Positions 9,029 to 17,065 of a stretch of DNA of 39,887 bases are shown here, piece after piece (position 1 is the stretch's first letter; each line of letters opens with the position of its first letter). A program made the position numbers and the translations under genes. The notes under the pieces were generated by a model. That model did not search any database. It was not told the origin of the DNA and saw only the letters and a program-made list of their open reading frames with translations. Origin of the DNA: Pseudobutyrivibrio sp. (lineage in GTDB: Bacteria; Bacillota; Clostridia; Lachnospirales; Lachnospiraceae); contig JAILKL010000104.1 in assembly GCA_024693775.1 (NCBI GenBank), forward strand, positions 1 through 39,887, in the 5' to 3' direction.

Positions 9029-10072
9029 ATGAAAACAAAAATATTTTGTATGACTCATAAAAAATTTGATATTCCTAGTGATTCAACCTATGTTCCTCTA
9101 CAGGTCGGAGCAAGCACTCACTATAATTTAGGTTATTTAACTGATGATAATGGTGACAATATTTCAGATTTAAATTGCTATTACAGCGAATTAACTGGGG
9201 TTTATTGGGTGTGGAAAAATGTGCATGACGCAGACTTGGTAGGCGTATGCCATTACAGAAGATTTCTATTAAATGAAGCGGAGCTGGTTTTCACAAAATC
9301 AGAAATCGAACAACTTTTGACTAGCTACGATATTCTCACAAGCAAATCTTTAGAATTAAACTTTTCCTATTATTATGGATTTGGGCACAACCATGCCATG
9401 GATGATTTAGATAATACTATGGAAGTAATAGGTGAATTATACCCGGATTTTCTCCCTCTCTTTGAAAAAAGGGTGCATGAAAATCACACCTACTTTGGAA
9501 ATATTATGTACTGCAAAAAGGATTTGTTCGACGAATATTGCAGCTTTCTATTTCCTATATTCTTTGAGCTACATAAGAGAATTAATCTGGATTCATATGA
9601 CGATTATCATAAACGTTTATACGGATTTATTTCAGAGTTTATTCTATTTGTCTGGTGCGAATACAAAGGACTAAAGGTAAAGGAATGCAAGGTTGGCTTT
9701 ATTGGTGAAAAAACCGAGACTCGTGAAACAAAGCTGCAGATAGATAAATATTTAAAGAAGCATGATATAAAGAGTGCTAAGAATTATTTCCTAAATGTAC
9801 GCCAAAAGCGCCCTGATATATTAATGGAAGCAAGTGATATAACAGGTGAATTGCATCTATGCCTGGAGATTATCTCTATATGTGAATTTGAGCTTTTGAA
9901 AATTGGTGAAATTATGGCTCCTATTGACTATCCCTTTGATGAAATGATAGCATGGGTTCGCAGATTAAATAGAGCAGCTAGTAAAAATGAGCCTTTTTCA
10001 GAAGAGTATTCATCTGAGATTGCCTATGATATAGCTAAAAAGCTCTATAGCAACAATTCAGTTTTTAAATAA
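9029..10072 (+). CDS. DUF4422 glycosyltransferase-like protein
   Basis: 347 residues. The first 225 or so match the DUF4422 pattern found in capsule/exopolysaccharide loci: KIFCMTHKKFDIP, VPLQVGAS, GDNISDLNCYYSELTGVYWVWKN (residues split across the motif), and VGVCHYRRFLL. The family is regarded as glycosyltransferase-like. A C-terminal extension of about 110 residues is helical and not recognised. M1 fits the usual family start (KIF.. THKK), but there is no RBS, see the promoter entry. The substrate is unknown, and no other polysaccharide genes are nearby. Confidence 0.8.
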   Translation: MKTKIFCMTHKKFDIPSDSTYVPLQVGASTHYNLGYLTDDNGDNISDLNCYYSELTGVYWVWKNVHDADLVGVCHYRRFLLNEAELVFTKSEIEQLLTSYDILTSKSLELNFSYYYGFGHNHAMDDLDNTMEVIGELYPDFLPLFEKRVHENHTYFGNIMYCKKDLFDEYCSFLFPIFFELHKRINLDSYDDYHKRLYGFISEFILFVWCEYKGLKVKECKVGFIGEKTETRETKLQIDKYLKKHDIKSAKNYFLNVRQKRPDILMEASDITGELHLCLEIISICEFELLKIGEIMAPIDYPFDEMIAWVRRLNRAASKNEPFSEEYSSEIAYDIAKKLYSNNSVFK

Positions 10073-10084
10073 TAGAGGTAAAAT

Positions 10085-10564
10085 ATGGCTAAGAAAGACG
10101 ATAAGACAAATGTAATGAGACTATTGGATCAGAAGAAAATAGCCTATGAACACTTTTCATTAGATGATGCTGAGGGATTATCTGGAGAGGAAATTGCAGA
10201 AAAGCTTTCCGAGAATCCTGCTCAGGCCTTTAAGACACTAGTAACAACTGGCAAAACTGGAACCCATTATGTTTTTGTAATTCCTGTGGCTGCAGAGCTT
10301 GATTTAAAAAAAGCTGCCAGCGCCGTAGGCGAAAAAAACATAGAAATGCTCAAGCAAAAGGACCTGCTTCCACTGACAGGATATGTTCACGGTGGATGCT
10401 CTCCTATCGGTATGAAAAAGTTTTTCACAACAGTTATTGATGCCAGCGCGAATAACTTTGAAGAAATCTTTTTCTCAGGTGGAAAAGTTGGCCATCAGTT
10501 AAAGGTGGCTGTGGCCGATATAAGTAAAATCATCAGAGTAGATTTCAAGGATATCGTAAAATAA
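10085..10564 (+). CDS. ybaK: Cys-tRNA(Pro)/Cys-tRNA(Cys) deacylase, YbaK/EbsC family
   Basis: 159 residues, normal for YbaK. It clears mischarged Cys-tRNA(Pro). Visible hallmarks are AFKTLVTTG, HYVFVIPVAAELDLKKAA, the substrate-pocket segment GYVHGGCSPIG, and a C-terminal sheet ending KVAVADI. The ATG follows AGAGGT and lies 12 bp after the DUF4422 stop, so it is likely co-transcribed with it. Confidence 0.93.
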   Translation: MAKKDDKTNVMRLLDQKKIAYEHFSLDDAEGLSGEEIAEKLSENPAQAFKTLVTTGKTGTHYVFVIPVAAELDLKKAASAVGEKNIEMLKQKDLLPLTGYVHGGCSPIGMKKFFTTVIDASANNFEEIFFSGGKVGHQLKVAVADISKIIRVDFKDIVK

Positions 10565-10580
10565 TAATTTAAATAAAAAG

Positions 10581-10616
10581 GCCATAGGCTAAACAATTAA
10601 TTGTCTAGTCTATGGC
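10581..10616. terminator. Bidirectional terminator between ybaK and the Lar-like gene
   Basis: A stem of up to 18 bp runs from GCCATAG (10581) to CTATGGC (10616), with one G-T and one A-C pair. An A-run lies on the left and a T-rich run on the right, so it can stop transcripts from both convergent genes. Confidence 0.8.
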
Positions 10617-10623
10617 TTATTCT

Positions 10624-10845
10624 TTATTCTCCTGGAGCACTGTTTATTACTTTGCCTGTGTTCCAAAGCATGGCTGCCTTTTCTGCTGCGGCAACGCGTC
10701 CTTCTTCACTCTTGAAACCAACTGTTCCAGTGTAGCTACCACAATCGAGGCATGCTACATAATATCCGTGGTCCTCTGACTCCATAAGGCCTGCGCCTCC
10801 GCAGATAGGACAATCATGTACATCAATGTTTTCTGTAATATCCAT
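10624..10845 (-). CDS. Small zinc-ribbon protein, Lar-like (restriction alleviation family)
   Basis: 73 residues. Two CxxC knuckles, DCPICGG (residues 11-17) and ACLDCGS, are followed by AAAEKAAMLWNTG. That is the layout of the Lar restriction-alleviation family: CPxCGG, then VxCxxCG, then an alanine-rich helix ending in WN. Lar proteins are best known from phage and prophage, where they reduce type I restriction. Here the gene is single, between ybaK and murA, with no phage genes nearby. RBS AGGAG precedes the ATG. The fold call is good; the biological role is inferred only from family resemblance. Confidence 0.7.
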   Translation of the reverse strand: MDITENIDVHDCPICGGAGLMESEDHGYYVACLDCGSYTGTVGFKSEEGRVAAAEKAAMLWNTGKVINSAPGE

Positions 10846-10885
10846 CGCTAAATCTCCTATAACTAAATTATTCTGTATCTAGAAA

Positions 10886-10907
10886 TAGGTCAGCCGCAGC
10901 TGACCTA
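10886..10907 (-). terminator. Terminator-like hairpin after murA
   Basis: TAGGTCAGC (10886-10894), loop CGCA, GCTGACCTA (10899-10907): a perfect 9-bp stem 21 bp past the murA stop. The T-run on the minus strand is short (TTTCT), so termination may be partial and could let transcripts into the Lar-like gene. Confidence 0.55.
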
Positions 10908-10928
10908 GTAATCTATCAAAATATTGAT

Positions 10929-12224
10929 TTATGAAACCTTTAATTTGAATTTCTGTAAATCTCTTTCGTTGTCTACCATTTCAAACTGAGCACCAAGACC
11001 TGATAGCTTTGTAGGAAGGTCCTCATATCCACGCTGAATGTACTGAATGTCATCAATAACTGTGATGCCATCAGCAGATAGACCTGCAATGATAAGAGCT
11101 GCACCAGCTCTAAGATCTGGAGCACTAACTCTAGCACCTGTGTAGTTGCTAACACCTGTAACAATAGCTACTGTGCTCTCTACCTTTATAGATGCACCCA
11201 TGCGAGCAAGCTCATCAACGTATTTAAATCTGTTTTCAAAAATAGACTCTGTAACTGTACTAGTACCCTCAGCAATAGCAAGAACTGCTGTAATCTCAGG
11301 CTGCATATCTGTAGGGAATCCAGGATATGGAAGTGTAGTAACGTGAGTGTTTGTGAGCTTTCTGCCCTCACCGATAACTCGTACTGCATCATCATATTCC
11401 TCGATAAGACATCCTGCCTCGATAAGCTTTGCTGAAATAGCCTCTAAATGCTTTGGAATAACATTTTTGATAACTACGTTTCCGTGTGTAGCTGCTGCTG
11501 CACACATATATGTACCAGCCTCTATCTGGTCTGGGATAACTGCATAATTTGTACCATGAAGTGCAGAAACACCACTGATACGGATAACATCTGTACCAGC
11601 TCCACGGATATTGGCACCCATACTGTTAAGGAATGAGGCAACATCAACTACGTGTGGCTCCTTTGCTGCATTTTCGATAGTAGTCTTTCCATCAGCAAGA
11701 ACAGCTGCAAGCATAATGTTGATAGTAGCACCGACTGAAACCTTATCAAGGTAGATGTGGCTACCAACTAATCTATCAGCCTTTGCTGACCATAGACCAT
11801 AGCTAACGTCTACGTCTGCACCAAGTGCCTTTAGTCCCTTTACGTGTAGATCGATAGGACGTGAACCAATGGCACATCCACCTGGAAGTGCAACCTCAGC
11901 ATTTTTATATTTTCCAAGAAGTGCACCCATTAAATAATATGATGCACGAATCTTTTTGATATATTCGTAATCAACTGAAAGTCTATTGATAGTCTTTCCT
12001 GTAATCTCTACTGTATGGGCATCGATACGATTAACTGTAGCTCCAATGTCCTCGATTGCTCCGATAAGTACATTTATATCCTTTACGTTTGGTAAATTTT
12101 CAATTGTAACAGTTTCGTCTGTCATAATGGCACCTGCTAAGATACCGAGTGCAGCGTTTTTTGCGCCACTAATCTCGACCTCTCCACGAAGTGGAGTGCC
12201 ACCTTTTATCACATACTGTTCCAT
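10929..12224 (-). CDS. murA: UDP-N-acetylglucosamine 1-carboxyvinyltransferase
   Basis: 431 residues, first committed step of peptidoglycan synthesis (enolpyruvyl transfer from PEP to UDP-GlcNAc). The catalytic Lys-Asn pair is at 22-23 (SGAKNAALG). The active-site loop is LPGGCAIGSRPIDLH with Cys117, the residue fosfomycin modifies, so the enzyme is of the fosfomycin-sensitive type. The FPTDMQPE motif carries the catalytic Asp. RBS AGGAG precedes the ATG. It appears to be its own unit. Confidence 0.97.
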   Translation of the reverse strand: MEQYVIKGGTPLRGEVEISGAKNAALGILAGAIMTDETVTIENLPNVKDINVLIGAIEDIGATVNRIDAHTVEITGKTINRLSVDYEYIKKIRASYYLMGALLGKYKNAEVALPGGCAIGSRPIDLHVKGLKALGADVDVSYGLWSAKADRLVGSHIYLDKVSVGATINIMLAAVLADGKTTIENAAKEPHVVDVASFLNSMGANIRGAGTDVIRISGVSALHGTNYAVIPDQIEAGTYMCAAAATHGNVVIKNVIPKHLEAISAKLIEAGCLIEEYDDAVRVIGEGRKLTNTHVTTLPYPGFPTDMQPEITAVLAIAEGTSTVTESIFENRFKYVDELARMGASIKVESTVAIVTGVSNYTGARVSAPDLRAGAALIIAGLSADGITVIDDIQYIQRGYEDLPTKLSGLGAQFEMVDNERDLQKFKLKVS

Positions 12225-12292
12225 GCTAACTCCTAATATTATCTATATTTGCCTAAAAATTCAGCCTGCAAATACTTTAATTTCTTTTTCGG

Positions 12293-12377
12293 GTTTGCTT
12301 AAATTCAGCCCCGCATTCAATCTACAAGTAGATTTTTTTAAAAAGTGACAAATATTCTACTCTGAATTTAAGCAAAC
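12293..12377. repeat. 16-bp perfect inverted repeat spanning the ABC exporter stop codon
   Basis: GTTTGCTTAAATTCAG (12293-12308) and its exact reverse complement (12362-12377) flank a 53-nt loop. The loop itself holds a small hairpin (AATCTA/TAGATT, 12319-12334) followed by seven Ts on the plus strand. The right arm includes the last codons and stop of the exporter gene. A degenerate third copy (TTTGCCTAAAAATTCAGCC) begins near 12249. It may be the 3' end structure of the mfd-exporter transcript, but the T-tract is poor for a minus-strand terminator. Confidence 0.6.
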
Positions 12378-14107
12378 TGACTCCGATATAATTTAGCATA
12401 AAAGCCATCTTTCTGCAACAGTTCTCTGTGATTACCTTGTTCTACAATCTGTCCATCCTTAACAAAGAGAATTACATCCGCCTCGCGGATAGTAGAAAGT
12501 CTATGGGCTACAACAAATGTTGTACGGCCCTTCATCATTTTATTAAATGCTGATTGAATTTTCTGTTCTGTACGTGTATCAATTGAACTTGTTGCTTCAT
12601 CCAAAATTAACATTGGAGGAATATTCAACATAACTCGTGTAATACATAATAACTGCATCTGTCCCTGAGATAATGATCCATTATCTGTAGAAAGAATTGT
12701 GTCATAGCCATATGGCATCTTCTTTATAAAGCTATGGGCGTGAGTAGCCTTTGCTGCCTCGATGATTTCTTCATCTGTGGCATTTGGGCTTGCCATTCTA
12801 AGGTTTTCCTTTACTGTGGCTTCCTTTACCCAAGTCTCCTGAAGAACCATACCAAAGTTTCTTCGAAGATTGTCTATGCTAATATCTGAAATATCTACGC
12901 CGTCGATAGTAATCTGTCCTGCATCGATATCATAAAATCTCATTAATAGATTAATGATTGTACTCTTACCAGCACCGGTAGGTCCAACAATGGCAACCCT
13001 CTGTCCTGGCTCAACCTTGATGTTAAGGTTTTCGATAAGCTTTTTGTTCTTATCATATGAGAAGAATACATCCTTGAACTCGATGCTGCCCTTTGCGCCA
13101 TCAATAATCTTTTCGCCTTCGTCCACTTCCACCTCGGCATCTATCATTTCAAATAGGCGCTCGGCACATGCCAAGGCATTTTGGAATTCTGTAACTACAC
13201 CACTAATTTCGTTGAATGGCTTTCCATAGGTGCTGGCATAAGATAAGAAAGAAGTAAGTCCGCCGACTGTAATTCCTCCTGCGATAGCCATAAGTGCACC
13301 AAGAACTCCAACGATTGCATAGATGATGTTGTTAACAAGACGAGTGCTTGGGTTTACTGTGGATGAATAGAAGGTAGCCTTCATAGAAGCATCTGCCAAT
13401 TCATCGTTCATGCTCTCAAATTTAACAAGAGCGTCATCCTCGTAATCCATATTTCGTACGATATTTTTGTTGAGGATGATTTCTTCTATATAAGAAGTTT
13501 CTGTACCACGAAGCTTTGCCTGCTGGCCAAAGAACTTGTAGGTACGTTCTGAAATAAATTTTGCAAGGAATAGTGATGCAGGTGTAAGGATAATTACTAT
13601 AAGGGCAATCTTGAGTGAAATGCCTATCATAAAGTAAATGGTACCTATAATAGTAAGAACACCTGTAAACACCTGTGTAAATCCCATTAATAATCCATCA
13701 GAAAATGTATCAGCGTCTGAAACGATACGGCTGACATAATCGCCATGTGGATGACTATCGATGTCTGCTAGTTTCATGTGCTGCTGCTTTGCAAAGGCTC
13801 TATCTCTAAGACTCTTTGTAACACTATAGGTAATATTGTTGTTGAGTCTATTCATAATCCACTGAGTAAAGAATGTGGCAGCAACTGTACCACCCATCAC
13901 CTCAAGAATAGATAAAAGCTTTACATAATCAATCTCACCTGGTCCTATAACACAGTCCACTGCCTGACCTGTGAGGATTGGAATTCTAAGTGTAAGGTAA
14001 ACTGTGGCAATAGCACATAATATAGAAAAGATAATGCTGGTGCTATAGGCCTTTAGTTCTGTTAAAACACGATTTAATATCCTTGATTGAGACTCTTTTT
14101 TAGCCAT
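12368..14107 (-). CDS. ABC exporter half-transporter, subunit B of a heterodimer (intact Walker B Glu, degenerate signature)
   Basis: 579 residues. An open frame continues to 14191, but the ATG at 14107 has GAGAGGAGG upstream and begins MAKKESQSR, so I start there. Six membrane segments (about 30-320), then the nucleotide-binding domain: Walker A GPTGAGKST at about 375, signature LSQGQ at about 479 (consensus LSGGQ), Walker B MLILDEATSS with catalytic Glu504. The first 8 bases overlap the end of the partner gene, so translation is probably coupled. Together the two form a type IV (former B-family) exporter like BmrC/BmrD or TM287/288. Exported substrate unknown. Confidence 0.93.
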   Translation of the reverse strand: MAKKESQSRILNRVLTELKAYSTSIIFSILCAIATVYLTLRIPILTGQAVDCVIGPGEIDYVKLLSILEVMGGTVAATFFTQWIMNRLNNNITYSVTKSLRDRAFAKQQHMKLADIDSHPHGDYVSRIVSDADTFSDGLLMGFTQVFTGVLTIIGTIYFMIGISLKIALIVIILTPASLFLAKFISERTYKFFGQQAKLRGTETSYIEEIILNKNIVRNMDYEDDALVKFESMNDELADASMKATFYSSTVNPSTRLVNNIIYAIVGVLGALMAIAGGITVGGLTSFLSYASTYGKPFNEISGVVTEFQNALACAERLFEMIDAEVEVDEGEKIIDGAKGSIEFKDVFFSYDKNKKLIENLNIKVEPGQRVAIVGPTGAGKSTIINLLMRFYDIDAGQITIDGVDISDISIDNLRRNFGMVLQETWVKEATVKENLRMASPNATDEEIIEAAKATHAHSFIKKMPYGYDTILSTDNGSLSQGQMQLLCITRVMLNIPPMLILDEATSSIDTRTEQKIQSAFNKMMKGRTTFVVAHRLSTIREADVILFVKDGQIVEQGNHRELLQKDGFYAKLYRSQFA

Positions 14108-15830
14108 TGTTTGCCTCCTCTCTTGGATACTGACAATAGTAAATCTCCTCGTAGGTCTCGCATGTACCCAAAAGCTTATCATGTGAACCAAGGCCTACGC
14201 ATTTGCCATCATCAAGTACTAATATCTGGTCTGCTTCCAATACAGAAGAAGCTCTCTGTGAAACTATAATAATTGTTGGATGCCATGGAAGTGACATCAA
14301 TGCCTTTTTAAGCTTTGACTCTGTGGCCAAATCAAGGGCTGATGACGAATCATCTAAAATAAGAATCTGTGGCTTGCTTACAAGTGCACGGGCAATTGTA
14401 AGTCTCTGCTTTTGGCCGCCTGAGAAATTGGCTCCACGGCCTGCCACTGTGGCATCTATACCGCCGTCCTTTGCCTGAACGAAATCAAGTGCCTGGGCTG
14501 TAGTAAGTGCTGCCTCTATATCAGCATCTGTGGCATCTGCACATTTCATTGTCATGTTTGATCTGACTGTTCCACTAAAGAGGGCTGCTCTTTGAGGGAC
14601 GATGCCAAAGATATCTGAAAGCTCTGTATCAGTAAAAGCTCTAACATCTTTTCCGTCTAAGGTAACTGTTCCCTTTGTGACATCGTAGGTGTGATTGAGT
14701 AGGCGAAGGAAGGTACTCTTTCCTGAACCTGTACCACCGATAACACCTAGGACCGAACCAGATGGGATGTTTAGAGAAATGTCTTCAATATCATATTCAT
14801 TTCCACCGTTGTAGCTGAAATATACATGATCAAGCTTTAAATCAGCGCTGTTTGACTGACCCTGATTTTCAAGGTGAGCTCTCTCGTCTGATTTCATATT
14901 CATAAGCTCAGATACACGTTCAGCAGATGGGAATGCTTTCATTAATAAAACAATAAGGTTGGCTAATTTTACTAGCTCAATAAGAATTTGTGACATGTAG
15001 TTTACTAAGGCAACAATATCACCCTGTAAAATAAATCCGCTATCAACTCGCTTCATTGATACATAAATAAGTGCGATGATACCAAAGTTTACAACTACAT
15101 ATGTAACAGGATTTAGCAATGCTGCAATACGTCCTGTATTAATCTGCATGCTGGCAAGCTCTTTTGTCTTTATCTCAAAGTCCTTCTTTTCTTTGTCTGT
15201 TTGACAGAAGGCTCTAAGAACTCTCGAACCTGTAAGGTTTTCAGATGTAAGGTGTAATACCTTTTCTAGCTTTGCTGCTATTGCCTTGTAACGAGGCAAT
15301 GTATATCTCATGATGAAATATACGATTATGGATAGTAAACCGACTACAACTAAAAAAGTAAATGCTGATTTAACATCTACTATAAATGCCATAATTGTAG
15401 CTCCAGCAACGATAAATGGTGATCTTAGGAATAATCTAAGTACCATATTTATAGCGTTTTGGATCTGGTTTATATCATTTGTAATACGAGTGGTAAGTAC
15501 CTCCTCACCAACTCTATCCTTTGCACCCTGTGACAATGATAATATCTTTGCGAATAAATCATGTCGGATGTCTGATGCAGAATATACTGCAACATATGCA
15601 CTAAAATATTGTGCTGTGATTGAGAATATCAATCCACATACGGCTAAAATTAATAAAACCCCACTCATACGGATGATATAAGCGGAGTCTCCGCTTCCGA
15701 TACCCTTGTTAATGATTGATGCCATAACAAGTGGTACCAGAAGCTCGAAAACTGCCTCTAACATCTTAAAGAATGGGGCTAAAATAGCTCGTATATGATA
15801 TTTTTTTACGTAGCTAAGAATAAATTTCAT
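14100..15830 (-). CDS. ABC exporter half-transporter, subunit A of a heterodimer (canonical signature, Asp in place of catalytic Glu)
   Basis: 576 residues. Membrane domain about 15-320 and a nucleotide-binding domain with Walker A GGTGSGKST at 365-373, signature FSGGQ at 469-473 and Walker B ILILDDSSSALD at 489-500. Asp494 stands where hydrolysing subunits have Glu. With the partner's LSQGQ this leaves one complete and one dead ATP site per heterodimer, a known pattern for asymmetric exporters. The gene starts 3 bp after the stop of the PrsA-like gene and ends inside the start of subunit B. Confidence 0.93.
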   Translation of the reverse strand: MKFILSYVKKYHIRAILAPFFKMLEAVFELLVPLVMASIINKGIGSGDSAYIIRMSGVLLILAVCGLIFSITAQYFSAYVAVYSASDIRHDLFAKILSLSQGAKDRVGEEVLTTRITNDINQIQNAINMVLRLFLRSPFIVAGATIMAFIVDVKSAFTFLVVVGLLSIIVYFIMRYTLPRYKAIAAKLEKVLHLTSENLTGSRVLRAFCQTDKEKKDFEIKTKELASMQINTGRIAALLNPVTYVVVNFGIIALIYVSMKRVDSGFILQGDIVALVNYMSQILIELVKLANLIVLLMKAFPSAERVSELMNMKSDERAHLENQGQSNSADLKLDHVYFSYNGGNEYDIEDISLNIPSGSVLGVIGGTGSGKSTFLRLLNHTYDVTKGTVTLDGKDVRAFTDTELSDIFGIVPQRAALFSGTVRSNMTMKCADATDADIEAALTTAQALDFVQAKDGGIDATVAGRGANFSGGQKQRLTIARALVSKPQILILDDSSSALDLATESKLKKALMSLPWHPTIIIVSQRASSVLEADQILVLDDGKCVGLGSHDKLLGTCETYEEIYYCQYPREEANNG

Positions 15831-15833
15831 TTA

Positions 15834-17015
15834 TTACTCTGCGGCTGCTCCATCAGTAGACTCCTCTGATGTCTCGTCGGATGGCTCGTCCTCAGACTGC
15901 TCTGCAACCTCTTCCTCCTCTGTAGACTCTTCTGTTATCTCTTCTGTACTTTCCTCAGGTTCATTGGTAGACTCTGTAGTCTCGTCAGTAGTCTCCTCTG
16001 TGGCTGTCTCGTCCTCTTTTGATTTGAATAAAGTATCAAACTGGACTGTCTTCCAAGCTTTTTCGTTGACCTTCCAAACGATGTCACCCTTCCAAGCTTC
16101 GAGGATGTCATTGTAATACTCATCTGTAAGAGAATCAAGTTTTGTTTCTGATGCTTCCTCGTCATGGTCTGCATCAAGTCGGATTACATAATATCCAACA
16201 CCATCGATTTCGATTACGTCTGATACATCACCCTCGGACATCTTTTCAGCTGCCTCGATAATAGACATATCCATTGTTTCATCTTCCTCTTCACCCTTTA
16301 GGTAAGAGTATGTCTGTGCTGTAAGTCCAGCATCTGTAACAGCTGCATCGAAATCATCTGCTGCTGCGATTGTCTCTGCCTGCTCCTTTAAGCCAGCAAG
16401 CTCTTCATCAGTGTACTCAGTAACTGTACCATCCTCTGCCTTTGCACCTGTAGTATCTACAAGCACATATGAGAATGTACGCATCCAGTACTCGTCCTCT
16501 TTGTATTCAGACTTTCCTTCTTCCTTTACTGCGCTTTGTACAAGATTGTTGTATGTGCGGTATTCAAGAAACTGCTTTACATACTCCTCTGTAGCCCCCA
16601 TAACTTCCAATGTGTCCTCTGGATTGTCTTTGATGAACTGAGCAGCAGCGTCTGCAATTGCTGTATTCTGCTCATCTGTAAGGGCAATGTCATAGTCAGC
16701 TGCATGAAGCTTGCACAAATACTGTTCCTCCATGTCATCTAGGATGCCATCTTTGGTATCATCTTGGAATGTGCTACCAGAACCCGACATATCAGTAGTC
16801 CACATGGACTCACCATAATATGCTAAAAGGAACTGATCGTAGGTAGCCTGCTGATAGCGAGCTACGAAATTTCCATAACCAAGTGAAATGGTGTCTTTGC
16901 TATCGCCTGTATTTATATCAACAAGTGTAGCAGAAGGATTAATGCCACCACATCCCATAAGTGTAGTAGCTGCTAAGACTGCTGCACAACCTGATGTCAA
17001 AAATCTCTTATTCAT
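15834..17015 (-). CDS. PrsA/SurA-type foldase lipoprotein with acidic C-terminal tail
   Basis: 393 residues from the ATG at 17015, which has CTGGAGG upstream; the frame opens 8 codons earlier without such a site. A lipoprotein signal ends in LMGCGG, so the mature protein is lipid-anchored outside the cell. The middle is helical and resembles the SurA N-domain. Around 255-310 there is a parvulin-like stretch (AAEKMSEGDVSDVIEIDGVG, then YYVIRLD). The last 45 residues are a Glu/Thr/Ser repeat tail, probably disordered. It lies directly after mfd, a common Firmicute arrangement, and before an exporter. Isomerase activity is inferred from family; the parvulin domain looks divergent. Confidence 0.75.
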   Translation of the reverse strand: MNKRFLTSGCAAVLAATTLMGCGGINPSATLVDINTGDSKDTISLGYGNFVARYQQATYDQFLLAYYGESMWTTDMSGSGSTFQDDTKDGILDDMEEQYLCKLHAADYDIALTDEQNTAIADAAAQFIKDNPEDTLEVMGATEEYVKQFLEYRTYNNLVQSAVKEEGKSEYKEDEYWMRTFSYVLVDTTGAKAEDGTVTEYTDEELAGLKEQAETIAAADDFDAAVTDAGLTAQTYSYLKGEEEDETMDMSIIEAAEKMSEGDVSDVIEIDGVGYYVIRLDADHDEEASETKLDSLTDEYYNDILEAWKGDIVWKVNEKAWKTVQFDTLFKSKEDETATEETTDETTESTNEPEESTEEITEESTEEEEVAEQSEDEPSDETSEESTDGAAAE

Positions 17016-17065
17016 TATTCTTTCCTCCAGAATTTTCAATCCTTTTGATTATACGATTTTTACTA

